Positions 56,839 to 64,000 of a stretch of 64,000 bases of DNA are shown one piece after another (the first letter of the stretch is position 1; each line of letters opens with the position of its first letter). Where the stretch lies: the NCBI RefSeq assembly GCF_001307765.1, contig NZ_LKBA01000006.1:524001-588000 (forward strand), written 5' to 3'. The stretch is from Aliiroseovarius crassostreae (GTDB taxonomy: Bacteria > Pseudomonadota > Alphaproteobacteria > Rhodobacterales > Rhodobacteraceae). Below the pieces are notes generated by a model, which did no database searches, was not told where the DNA came from, and saw only the letters and a list, made by a program, of their open reading frames with translations. A program made the position numbers and the translations under genes.

Positions 56839-59727
56839 ATGCCAAGACGATCCATCCTGACCGAGCGCCAGCGTGCGGCGCTTTTCGATTTCCCCACCGA
56901 CGACGCGTCGATGCTGCACCACTACACCCTCGCCGATGATGACCTTGAGCATATCAACGACCGAAGGCGATCAGAAAATAGGATCGGCTTTGCGTTGCAG
57001 CTTTGTGCTTTGCGATATCCTGGACGGCTATTAACCTCTGACGAAGTTATCCCCGAGAGGGTTTTGCGCTTCATCGCGGCTCAGTTGGGTCTGACTGGTG
57101 ATGATATCTTGCCCTATGCCGCGCGTCGCCAAACCCGCCAGCAGCATTTACACGCCCTTCGCCAGATTTACGGCTTCAAAATGTTCTCCGGCCAAGGCGC
57201 GCGTAGCTTGAAGGCTTGGCTTGAGCGCGAGGCCGAAACAGCCCGCTCCAACGAAGACCTAGCGCGCCGGTTTATCGAAGAATGCCGCCGGACTCAGACG
57301 ATCCTGCCAGGCGTCACGGTCATCGAGCGTTTGTGCGCCGACGCGCTTGTCGCGGCGGAACGCAGAATAGAAACCCGGATTGCTGCCAGGTTGGATGAGC
57401 AAACGAAGGAACGGTTGGATGCCCTTCTGACCGAGATCGTCGATGGTAAGGTCAGCCGGTTCGTCTGGTTGCGACAGTTTGAGGTGGGAGGGAATTCAGC
57501 GGGTGCAGCCCGGCTGTTGGATCGCTTGGAATTCCTGCAGGCATTGGGGCTGTCGCTCAATATTCTGGACGGCATTCCACCCCACAGGGTCACGCGCCTG
57601 CGCCGCCAAGGTGAAAGGTATTTCGCAGATGGCCTGCGCGACATCACCAGTGATCGGCGCATAGCAATCCTAGCCGTCTGCGCCACCGAATGGACCGCAG
57701 CCGTCGCTGATGCTGTGATCGAAACCCATGACCGGATCGTCGGCAAAACCTGGCGGGATGCCAAGAAACTGTGCGATGCGCGGATCGCGGATGCCAGATC
57801 ATCGCTCCAGGAGACATTACGTTCCTTCAAAGACCTTGGAGCTGCCCTGCTGGAAGCCAAAGGGGACGGCGTATCTCTTGATCACGCCACAGAGGTGGCA
57901 TGTGGTTGGACACATCTCGAAAGCATGGTGGCAACCGCTGCCGAACTGACGGACACGATGGCTGCCGATGCTCTGGCGCATGTAATTCATGGGTATCATC
58001 GGTTCCGGCGGTATGCGCCCCGCATGCTGCGTGCGCTAGATATCCAGAATGCCTCCGTGGCCGCACCGTTAATGAAAGCGGTCAAGATCATCACTGAAGA
58101 TCAGGCCGACGCGCCCCGCCAGACTGCTTTCCTGCGTCGAAATTCGAAATGGCATCGCCACCTCAATGCCCAGGAACCCGATGACATCCGGCTTTGGGAG
58201 GTCGCTGTGCTATTCCAAATCCGCGACGCGTTCCGATCTGGTGACATCTGGCTTCCACACTCACGGCGCTATGCCGATCTGAAGCAGGCGCTTGTGCCAA
58301 TGGAGGCTGCCCAAACAACACCTCGCCTGACCATGCCATTCGAGCCGGAAACCTGGCTGGCCGACCGAAAGGCACAGTTGCACGAAGGGCTAGTGAGGTT
58401 GGCTAAAGCCGCGAGGGCAGGCGCTATCCCAGGTGGTTCAATTGAAAATGGCATCCTCAAAATAGACCGGCTGACCGGGGCCGTGCCTGATGAGGCTGAT
58501 GCCATGGTACTCGATCTCTATGACCGCCTGCCTGCAGTTCGGATCACCGATCTGCTGCAGGAGGTGGATGACGATATCGGATTTACCGAAGCCTTCACCC
58601 ACCTGCGCACGGGCGTTCCTTGCAGGGATCGCATCGGATTGCTGAACGTGCTGTTAGCTGAGGGATTGAACCTTGGCCTCAGCAAGATGGCCGAGGCGAC
58701 AAGCTCGCACGACTATTTCCAGCTCTCGCGTCTGTCGCGCTGGCATATCGAAAGCGACGCCATCAACCGCGCTCTCGCCATGGTGATCTCTGCACAGTCG
58801 GAATTGCCGATGGCGCGGTACTGGGGCAGTGGCATCACCGCATCCAGCGACGGGCAATTCTTCCCGACGACACGTCACGGAGAGGCGATGAACCTCATCA
58901 ACGCCAAATATGGTTCCGAGCCAGGGCTGAAAGCCTACACCCATGTCTCCGATCAGTTCGGGCCGTTCGCGACCCAGAACATCCCGGCGACCGTGAACGA
59001 GGCTCCCTATATCTTGGATGGTTTGCTGATGAACGAGGTCGGTCAGAAAATCAAAGAACAGTACGCCGACACTGGTGGCTTTACGGATCACGTCTTCGCC
59101 GTCACCGCGCTGCTGTCATATCGGTTCATTCCCCGTATACGCGATCTGCCCTCGAAACGGCTTTATCTCTTCGATCCAGCCAATGCCCCAAAGGAATTGC
59201 GTGGCCAGGTCGGCAGCAAGGTCAGAGAAAAACTTATCGTCGAGAATTGGCCCGACATCCTCCGTGCCGTCGCCACAATGGCGGCAGGCGTCATGCCGCC
59301 CAGTCAGTTGCTGAAGAAGTTCGCATCATATCCGCGTCAGCATGAGCTCGCCCTGGCGCTGCGGGAAATTGGGCGCGTAGAGCGCACCTTGTTTATCGTA
59401 GAATGGCTGCTCGATGCGGATATGCAGCGCCGCGCCAATGTTGGCTTGAACAAAGGCGAAGCCCATCACGCCCTGAAGAATGCCCTACGCATCGGCCGTC
59501 AGGGCGAAATCCGCGATAGAACCGCCGAGGGCCAACACTACCGCATGGCAGGTCTCAACCTGCTGGCCACGGGCATCATTTATTGGAATACCAAACACCT
59601 CGGCCACGCAGTCTCCGCCCGAAAACGCGCGGGTCTCGACTGTGCGCCCGAGCTTCTTTCGCATATCTCGCCGCTCGGATGGGCACATATCCTGCTCACC
59701 GGCGAATACAGATGGAAAAATCGGTGA
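56839..59727 (+). CDS. tnpA: Tn3-family transposase (TnpA)
   Basis: A 963-residue DDE transposase of normal Tn3 length. It begins MPRRSILTERQRAALFDFPT, and the catalytic third runs from about residue 640, with GSGITASSDGQFFPTTRHGE (first Asp) and MNEVGQKIKEQYADTGGFTD. The last part has NKGEAHHALKNALRIGRQGE with the catalytic Glu near the end. GAGGAC precedes ATG 56839; the longer open frame upstream crosses the res region and is not used. No internal stop was seen, so it should be active. Confidence 0.95.
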   Translation: MPRRSILTERQRAALFDFPTDDASMLHHYTLADDDLEHINDRRRSENRIGFALQLCALRYPGRLLTSDEVIPERVLRFIAAQLGLTGDDILPYAARRQTRQQHLHALRQIYGFKMFSGQGARSLKAWLEREAETARSNEDLARRFIEECRRTQTILPGVTVIERLCADALVAAERRIETRIAARLDEQTKERLDALLTEIVDGKVSRFVWLRQFEVGGNSAGAARLLDRLEFLQALGLSLNILDGIPPHRVTRLRRQGERYFADGLRDITSDRRIAILAVCATEWTAAVADAVIETHDRIVGKTWRDAKKLCDARIADARSSLQETLRSFKDLGAALLEAKGDGVSLDHATEVACGWTHLESMVATAAELTDTMAADALAHVIHGYHRFRRYAPRMLRALDIQNASVAAPLMKAVKIITEDQADAPRQTAFLRRNSKWHRHLNAQEPDDIRLWEVAVLFQIRDAFRSGDIWLPHSRRYADLKQALVPMEAAQTTPRLTMPFEPETWLADRKAQLHEGLVRLAKAARAGAIPGGSIENGILKIDRLTGAVPDEADAMVLDLYDRLPAVRITDLLQEVDDDIGFTEAFTHLRTGVPCRDRIGLLNVLLAEGLNLGLSKMAEATSSHDYFQLSRLSRWHIESDAINRALAMVISAQSELPMARYWGSGITASSDGQFFPTTRHGEAMNLINAKYGSEPGLKAYTHVSDQFGPFATQNIPATVNEAPYILDGLLMNEVGQKIKEQYADTGGFTDHVFAVTALLSYRFIPRIRDLPSKRLYLFDPANAPKELRGQVGSKVREKLIVENWPDILRAVATMAAGVMPPSQLLKKFASYPRQHELALALREIGRVERTLFIVEWLLDADMQRRANVGLNKGEAHHALKNALRIGRQGEIRDRTAEGQHYRMAGLNLLATGIIYWNTKHLGHAVSARKRAGLDCAPELLSHISPLGWAHILLTGEYRWKNR

Positions 59728-59773
59728 CATCCGGCCTTACGGTGTCATTCTGCCCCCAGCCGGAACAGACCCC

Positions 59774-59844
59774 TAGTACCGCAGGCCGGACGCACTGACG
59801 CCGGACCGATCCGACACCTCGGCAATGTCCAGAAGTCTTTCCAT
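59774..59844 (-). pseudogene. MerR-family regulator, N-terminal part
   Basis: The minus strand from ATG 59844 reads MERLLDIAEVSDRSGVSASG then LRY and is cut by the Tn3 right end. This is the start of the MerR winged helix. It is divergent from the MFS gene, with a MerR-type promoter between them. Confidence 0.92.
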
Positions 59845-59855
59845 TCAGACACCTA

Positions 59856-59886
59856 TTGACTTAAACTTGACTTCAAGTTGTAGAGT
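59856..59886 (+). promoter_or_regulatory. MerR-type promoter and operator of the MFS gene
   Basis: A TTGACT -35 element (59856-59861) and TAGAGT -10 element (59881-59886) are separated by 19 bases, the long spacer characteristic of MerR-controlled promoters. The spacer holds a dyad AACTTGA-CT-TCAAGTT (59864-59879). The MFS start codon is 33 bases further on. The cognate regulator is most likely the disrupted MerR gene. Confidence 0.8.
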
Positions 59887-59918
59887 GCCTGCTCCGCTTT
59901 TTCAATGGAGTTGCTCGG

Positions 59919-61346
59919 ATGAATGAAGTTTCCATTTCCGATAATAGAAACAAGCCGTTGGTGGTCCTGTCTGGTCCAGGTCTTTCAATTGTTGTGGCAT
60001 CGCTCGGCACGAGCATGGTTGCCGTGACACTGCCGGAACTGTCGGAATACTTTCAAGGTCAGGACCTTAGCCCGACACTGGTGGTATCGGTCTACATCCT
60101 GGCAACCACCGCGCTCATCATCCCGGTGGGGCGGGCAGGCGATCTCTTCGGCAAGCGCACCGTGCTTTTCTGCAGCCTGTGCCTCTACATCCTAGGCGCA
60201 TTCCTTGCCTTTGAAGCCCCAACATTGCCCATGCTGATAGCCGGCCGCTTCATTCAGGGCACAGGCGCTGCCGGAATGATGGCTATGCCCTTGGCAATGG
60301 TCCGCGATCTTGTGCCATCGGGACAGGTCGGAAGATGGATGGGAGCGATAGGAACGATGTCTGCCATCGGTACCGCCGCAGGCCCCGCAGTCGGTGGGGC
60401 TATCGTAGCCGCATTCGGCTGGCGCGCCGTTTACCTGATGCAGATACCGTTGGCCTTGGCCGCGCTGGCCCTCTGCCTGCTCTTTATTCAGAACCAGAAA
60501 CCTGAGACCCGGCGCCAAGGCATCGACTTTCCCGGTGCAGGCGCCCTTGTCCTTTTCCTTATGGCCGTGACCTTTCTAGTATCTCATATGGCCAATGGCC
60601 TTGATGGCGCCACCGTACTGCTGGCAGCTATTGCATGTGGCGCTATCGTCGCGTTTTTCCTGATCGAGAAGCGGACCACCTCTCCAATCATCCCACTCGA
60701 TCTTCTGCGCTCGGGGCACTTGCAGGTCAGCCTCGCCATGAATGGCATCGTCTCCCTCGTCATGATGGGTATACTGGTGGTGGGACCGTTCTTCCTGACC
60801 GGAGGGCTAGGGCTGACGACGGCCCAGATGGGTCTGACCATGTCAGTGGGCCCGATCTCATCGGCGCTCAGCGGCATTCCGGCCGGGCGACTGACAGAAC
60901 GGATCGGAGCAGGTCGCGCGGTGCTTGTCGGCGCGTTGGCGATGGTCGTAGCAACGGCAATGATGGCTGGCCTCCCCTACGTATTCGGGCTTGGCGGATT
61001 CATCCTCGCCTTCATGCTGCTTGCTCCAGGCTACCAGGTTTTCCTGGCCGCACTGAATACGTCGGTGATGGAACGGGCTTCGGAGCAGAACCGGGGCGTC
61101 ACCTCGGGTGTCCTCAGCCTGAGCCGCAACTTTGGTTTCATCCTGGGCGCGGGTGCTGTCAGTGCCATCTTCTGGTCCTTTGTGCGGGCCGACATCGGTA
61201 CCGTTGAAGGTGGCCAACAGACGGCCCTTGCCATGGCCGGAACATTTGCGTTCTGCTGCGCCCTGACCCTTGGGGTGGCGGTTCTGGCAAGCCGCTTGCA
61301 CCGAGACCGAAACAACATTCCTCAATATGAAAACGGACATTCGTAG
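59919..61346 (+). CDS. MFS multidrug-type transporter, DHA2 (14-TM) family
   Basis: A 475-residue exporter with about 14 hydrophobic segments. It has the DHA2 motifs PVGRAGDLFGKRTVLFCSLC (motif A) and GRFIQGTGAAGMMAMPLAMV (motif B). The MGAIGTMSAIGTAAGPAVGG segment is the antiporter motif C. It probably exports a hydrophobic or cationic toxic compound by proton antiport. It is controlled by a MerR-type promoter whose regulator has been split by a transposon, so its expression may now be fixed high or low. Confidence 0.9.
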   Translation: MNEVSISDNRNKPLVVLSGPGLSIVVASLGTSMVAVTLPELSEYFQGQDLSPTLVVSVYILATTALIIPVGRAGDLFGKRTVLFCSLCLYILGAFLAFEAPTLPMLIAGRFIQGTGAAGMMAMPLAMVRDLVPSGQVGRWMGAIGTMSAIGTAAGPAVGGAIVAAFGWRAVYLMQIPLALAALALCLLFIQNQKPETRRQGIDFPGAGALVLFLMAVTFLVSHMANGLDGATVLLAAIACGAIVAFFLIEKRTTSPIIPLDLLRSGHLQVSLAMNGIVSLVMMGILVVGPFFLTGGLGLTTAQMGLTMSVGPISSALSGIPAGRLTERIGAGRAVLVGALAMVVATAMMAGLPYVFGLGGFILAFMLLAPGYQVFLAALNTSVMERASEQNRGVTSGVLSLSRNFGFILGAGAVSAIFWSFVRADIGTVEGGQQTALAMAGTFAFCCALTLGVAVLASRLHRDRNNIPQYENGHS

Positions 61347-61450
61347 AGGTCACAGCATCGGTCACAACGGGCTCAGCACAGACCAACGCCGCATGGAGCA
61401 CAAACACCTGCTTTTAAATGGCGAACGGCGGGACCGTTCGCCAAGGTGGC

Positions 61451-62083
61451 TCAGATATCGATACGCTCAGCGATGCTCAGCGCATCTTCGAGCTCAACGC
61501 CAAGGTAACGTACTGTACTGTCGACCTTCGTATGACCCAGCAGCAACTGGACCGCACGGAGGTTGCCGGTCTTTCGATAGATCTCCGCTGCCTTTGTCCG
61601 GCGAAGTGAATGGGTGCCGTATCCGCTTGGCTCTAGCCCGATCGCCGTGACCCAATCACGCACCAACCGTCCATACTGGCGAGTTGAAATGTGGGGCCGG
61701 TCATGGAAGCGACTGGGAAACATAAACCGGCAAGCAAACATCTCGGGTGACTTGACCCACGCCAAGACGCTTTCACGTGTGTTTTCCGTCAGTTCAAACT
61801 GCACCGGTCGCTTGGTCTTGCTCTGGATGACTGACACGCGTTCTCGCACACGGTCATCCTTTACCAGGTCAGTCACGGCCAATTTTACGAGATCACAGCC
61901 ACGCAGCTTGCTATCGATGGCGACGTTGAAGAGCGCAAGATCGCGTAGATAACCTGCCAATTCGAGCCGAGCACGGATCGCCCAGACCTGTTTTGGCAGC
62001 AAGGGCCGTTTCTGACCGATGATCCGCCCCTTGTTCCAGGCTCTGCGTTTCGGGGTGGTTGCGGGAAGTTGGACTCTTGGCAT
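61451..62083 (-). CDS. Tyrosine-type site-specific recombinase/integrase
   Basis: A 210-residue short tyrosine recombinase lacking the usual N-terminal SAM-like DNA-binding domain. Catalytic residues are Arg in SKLRGCDLV, Lys around QSKTKRPVQ, HSLRRTK (His-x-x-Arg), LLGHTKVDST (second His) and Tyr in VRYLGVELED. ATG 62083 is chosen as GGAGGGC precedes it. Short enzymes of this type are common on rhodobacterial and rhizobial plasmids and islands. Its target site was not found. Confidence 0.88.
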   Translation of the reverse strand: MPRVQLPATTPKRRAWNKGRIIGQKRPLLPKQVWAIRARLELAGYLRDLALFNVAIDSKLRGCDLVKLAVTDLVKDDRVRERVSVIQSKTKRPVQFELTENTRESVLAWVKSPEMFACRFMFPSRFHDRPHISTRQYGRLVRDWVTAIGLEPSGYGTHSLRRTKAAEIYRKTGNLRAVQLLLGHTKVDSTVRYLGVELEDALSIAERIDI

Positions 62084-62263
62084 GATATGCCCTCCGATCC
62101 TCCCTCCGCACCCAATCATCAGCACCGCGCTGACAGGACGATCCTACCGTCTGATCGAAGGGCCGGTGTTAGAGACGCACGATGGCGATCGTTGCCGCGC
62201 AAGCATTAGGCGGCTCTGAGCCCATCTTACCGAATGCTGCGCCGCGCATGAAGGTCTGGTCTT

Positions 62264-62881
62264 TTATAGCGCTCGGTTCATCATGAATATGCCAAGTCCT
62301 CCAAACAAAGTACCAAAGAGCGCTTCACTGGTCTTTTGAAATTTCCGATAAAGGCCTCGTGCGCGGCCTGTGGAAAACAGCCAGCCATATGTTCCGTAGA
62401 TCGCAAAGATGATGACTGCCGACCCTGTTGTGAACAAAAACAGAAGTGACCAATCGGTGATCGCAGGCCCGACGAACGTAGAAAGCGATGCCCAAAGCAG
62501 AGCAACCTTGGGGTTGGTCGATGTGACCGTCAGGCCATGTAAGAAGTCCTGCCATACCCCGCGCCCCTTGCTAGGCGCGATCTGTCCGCCTTTTCCGGTG
62601 AGCGCGGCTCGCCATCCTTTGACACCAAGCCACAGAAGATATGCTCCACCGAATAGACCCATGACGTGCAGGAGAACCGGGTAAGCCTCAAACAAAGTCC
62701 CAAGTCCTACCGCCGTGAGAAATGACCATAAGAACGCGCCACAGGCCAAGCCTGCCGCGACTATCAATGCGGCGTTCCTACCCGACCCAAGGCCACGGGA
62801 TGCTACGGCAACGAGGTTTGGTCCGGGCGAGATCGCCGCGGTGGCGAGGGCGGCCCAAGCTGTTAAAATAAGTGAAATCAT
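62264..62881 (-). CDS. LysE/RhtB-family exporter
   Basis: A 205-residue membrane protein with six hydrophobic segments and the RhtB pattern AISPGPNLVAVASRGLGSGR near the N-terminus plus GGAYLLWLGVKGWRAA. Family members export amino acids, homoserine lactones or similar small molecules. It overlaps the ABM gene by 4 bases and ends a three-gene minus-strand operon (NIPSNAP, ABM, LysE) divergent from an ArsR gene. Confidence 0.88.
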   Translation of the reverse strand: MISLILTAWAALATAAISPGPNLVAVASRGLGSGRNAALIVAAGLACGAFLWSFLTAVGLGTLFEAYPVLLHVMGLFGGAYLLWLGVKGWRAALTGKGGQIAPSKGRGVWQDFLHGLTVTSTNPKVALLWASLSTFVGPAITDWSLLFLFTTGSAVIIFAIYGTYGWLFSTGRARGLYRKFQKTSEALFGTLFGGLGIFMMNRAL

Positions 62882-63222
62882 GAGTGGACCTTTTTACTGT
62901 CTCTTGGAGCTTGCGCGCGATCAAACATGCCGTAATCACGGATGACGCTAGCGATGCGTAGGCGGTAGCCGTCGAAAACGCCACCTCTCCCTTTCGTCTG
63001 CGCCCCGCGATGCGCGTTCAGATTGCGCCAGCGCGCAATCGCTTCCTCGTCTTCGAAGAACGAAAGGGAGAGTATTTTTCGCGGATCGGCAAGGCTCTGA
63101 AACCGTTCGACCGAGATGAAACCCTCGATATCATCCAGCAGCGGTCTCATCTCAGCGGCGATATCGAGATAATCACCCTTGCGGCCCTCTGCTGGTTCGA
63201 CTTCGAAAATCACTGCGATCAT
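62878..63222 (-). CDS. Antibiotic-biosynthesis-monooxygenase (ABM) domain protein
   Basis: A 114-residue small barrel protein: MIAVIFEVEPAEGRKGDYLD, then IEGFISVERFQSLADPRKIL and LSFFEDEEAIARWRNLNAHR. These match the ABM fold found in quinone-forming monooxygenases and heme-degrading enzymes, but many members have no known activity. ATG 63222 overlaps the upstream NIPSNAP stop by 4 bases, and its own end overlaps lysE, so the three proteins are made together. Confidence 0.85.
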   Translation of the reverse strand: MIAVIFEVEPAEGRKGDYLDIAAEMRPLLDDIEGFISVERFQSLADPRKILSLSFFEDEEAIARWRNLNAHRGAQTKGRGGVFDGYRLRIASVIRDYGMFDRAQAPRDSKKVHS

Positions 63223-63542
63223 GCGCCATCTCCATGCGGAGCCGACGCGAGCTTGAGCCATGTCCGATCCTCACGGAGCAGAAATTTCTCTTTCTGGGCG
63301 AACTCATAGTTCTCACGGCCCAGCGAGTCCGCCGACAATCGCGACCGATAGGCCTCATAATCGGCAAGGCTTTCAACATTATAGATGCCGTAGGCCAGCG
63401 TCGAAGATCCTTCATGGGGGGCGTAATAGCCGATCAGGTCTGCGCCACAGCGCGGGATCGCCTGTCCCCAGTTGCGGGAATATTCTTCAAACTGGGCCTT
63501 CTTGGTTGGGTCGATCTGGTAGCGAATGATACAGGTCAACAT
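63219..63542 (-). CDS. NIPSNAP-family protein
   Basis: A 107-residue NIPSNAP protein: MLTCIIRYQIDPTKKAQFEE, GYYAPHEGSSTLAYGIYNVE and SLADYEAYRS. It is a paralogue of the one inside the Tn3 element. It is the first gene of the operon with ABM and LysE, and faces the ArsR gene across a 74-base gap. A ribosome site, AAAGGA, precedes ATG. No biochemical role is established. Confidence 0.85.
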   Translation of the reverse strand: MLTCIIRYQIDPTKKAQFEEYSRNWGQAIPRCGADLIGYYAPHEGSSTLAYGIYNVESLADYEAYRSRLSADSLGRENYEFAQKEKFLLREDRTWLKLASAPHGDGA

Positions 63543-63616
63543 AGCCGAATCCTTTCAGTGTGTTTTCTATGGTCTACCGGATTGCGACAGCCGAATGCTT
63601 CGATTAAGGTCGAACC

Positions 63617-64000
63617 ATGAAAGAAGGCCCTGATATTGCACATGTAGCCGCGCTTATCGGTGATCCCGCCCGTGCCAACATGCTGACAGCATTAATGAGC
63701 GGGAAAGCCCTGACCGTGAGCGAATTGGCAGAGGAAGCAGGCGTTACCATCCAGACAGCCAGCTCTCACCTGTCCAAGCTTGATGACGGCGGTTTGCTGC
63801 GCCCTCGCAAACAGGGACGACACAAATATTTTTCTCTCGCAAATGAAGACGTTGCGCATGTTCTGGAAGGTTTGATGGGTTTGGCAGCAGGATCAGGCCA
63901 TCTGCGTAAGCGCACCGGGCCAAAAGATGCCGCATTGCGACAGGCACGCGTCTGCTACAATCATCTTGCAGGTGATATGGGCACGCAAATGTTCGACAGC
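63617..64000 (+). CDS. ArsR-family helix-turn-helix regulator (runs off the window)
   Basis: The first 128 residues are present; the 3' end lies beyond the window. The winged helix is clear: HVAALIGDPARANMLTALMS, LTVSELAEEAGVTIQTASSH and LSKLDDGGLLRPRKQGRHKY. It lacks an obvious metal-binding ELCVCDL-type motif in helix 3, so it probably senses an organic ligand or redox signal. AAGGT precedes ATG. It is divergent from the NIPSNAP-ABM-LysE operon and is its likely repressor. Confidence 0.9.
   Translation, partial: MKEGPDIAHVAALIGDPARANMLTALMSGKALTVSELAEEAGVTIQTASSHLSKLDDGGLLRPRKQGRHKYFSLANEDVAHVLEGLMGLAAGSGHLRKRTGPKDAALRQARVCYNHLAGDMGTQMFDS

Larger units (their letters stand above)
55773..59773. 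mobile_element. Tn3-family transposon, 4,001 bp, intact, with 5-bp target duplication
   Basis: Terminal inverted repeats of 38 bases (55773-55810 and 59736-59773; starting GGGGTCTGTTCCGGCTGGGG) differ at one position. The flanking bases TAGTA at 55768-55772 and 59774-59778 are a perfect 5-bp target duplication. Inside are tnpR and a NIPSNAP gene on the minus strand, a likely res region, and tnpA on the plus strand. The element looks recent and complete. Confidence 0.97.

Noticed and set aside
1-64000. CRISPR arrays, tRNA and rRNA genes
   Set aside because: No regularly spaced direct repeats, cloverleaf sequences or rRNA-like stretches were found on reading.

Overview
The window reads as chromosome or large-replicon DNA of a marine Roseobacter-type alphaproteobacterium (Rhodobacteraceae). 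The reasons are the TauKLM/TauXY/Xsc/TauZ/Pta layout for taurine, the ethylmalonyl-CoA pathway pair ccr and ecm, a B12-dependent class II ribonucleotide reductase, a DUF1489 gene, a LuxR/LuxI quorum-sensing pair, and GC-rich core genes. No rRNA, tRNA or CRISPR array was seen.

Layout. 1-12 kb: an IS3 remnant, a VOC-fold gene, then a LysR gene divergent from a taurine operon (TRAP transporter, stress protein, taurine dehydrogenase, sulfoacetaldehyde acetyltransferase, exporter, phosphotransacetylase, cupin). 12-21.8 kb: a lower-GC accessory island. It holds an unrecognised gene set: an AlaX-type tRNA-editing protein, a fatty-acid-desaturase-like di-iron protein, a citramalate/isopropylmalate synthase homologue, an isoleucine-dioxygenase-like 2OG-Fe enzyme, an EamA exporter, a methyltransferase and an AraC regulator. 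I read it as a candidate pathway that makes and exports a modified, possibly unsaturated, non-protein amino acid, with AlaX as self-protection. This is the best candidate for a new system. 21.9-26.4 kb: nrdJ with two NrdR-like boxes, DUF1489, an aminotransferase and a stress protein. 26.4-27.5 kb: IS debris. 27.7-41.4 kb: housekeeping genes, including a TauE-type exporter pair, a nucleoside ABC importer with purine nucleoside phosphorylase, rimI-tsaB, an Nfu scaffold, a YmdB-like phosphoesterase, an EamA transporter and an SLC13 permease. 41.4-42.5 kb: repeats, an IS5 fragment and a dead SDR gene. 42.5-46 kb: a RecD-like helicase and luxI-luxR. 46-51.3 kb: ccr, a PlsB-like acyltransferase and ecm. 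51.3-53.8 kb: small genes and deoD. 54-55.2 kb: IS110. 55.8-59.8 kb: an intact 4,001-bp Tn3-family transposon that has split a MerR gene. 59.9-64 kb: an MFS exporter, a tyrosine recombinase and an ArsR / NIPSNAP-ABM-LysE module.

How it fits together. Taurine enters by TauKLM. TauXY oxidises it to sulfoacetaldehyde, and Xsc cleaves that to sulfite and acetyl phosphate. Pta makes acetyl-CoA, which a cell with Ccr and Ecm can assimilate through the ethylmalonyl-CoA pathway. TauZ, and possibly the TauE-type protein near 29 kb, would remove sulfite or sulfate.

Intergenic regions carry several families of inverted repeats. These are nested dyads built on CGTTTCG/CGAAACG, a long hairpin element whose loop is inverted between two copies, and a block of about 70 bp that also lies beside both IS110 sequences.
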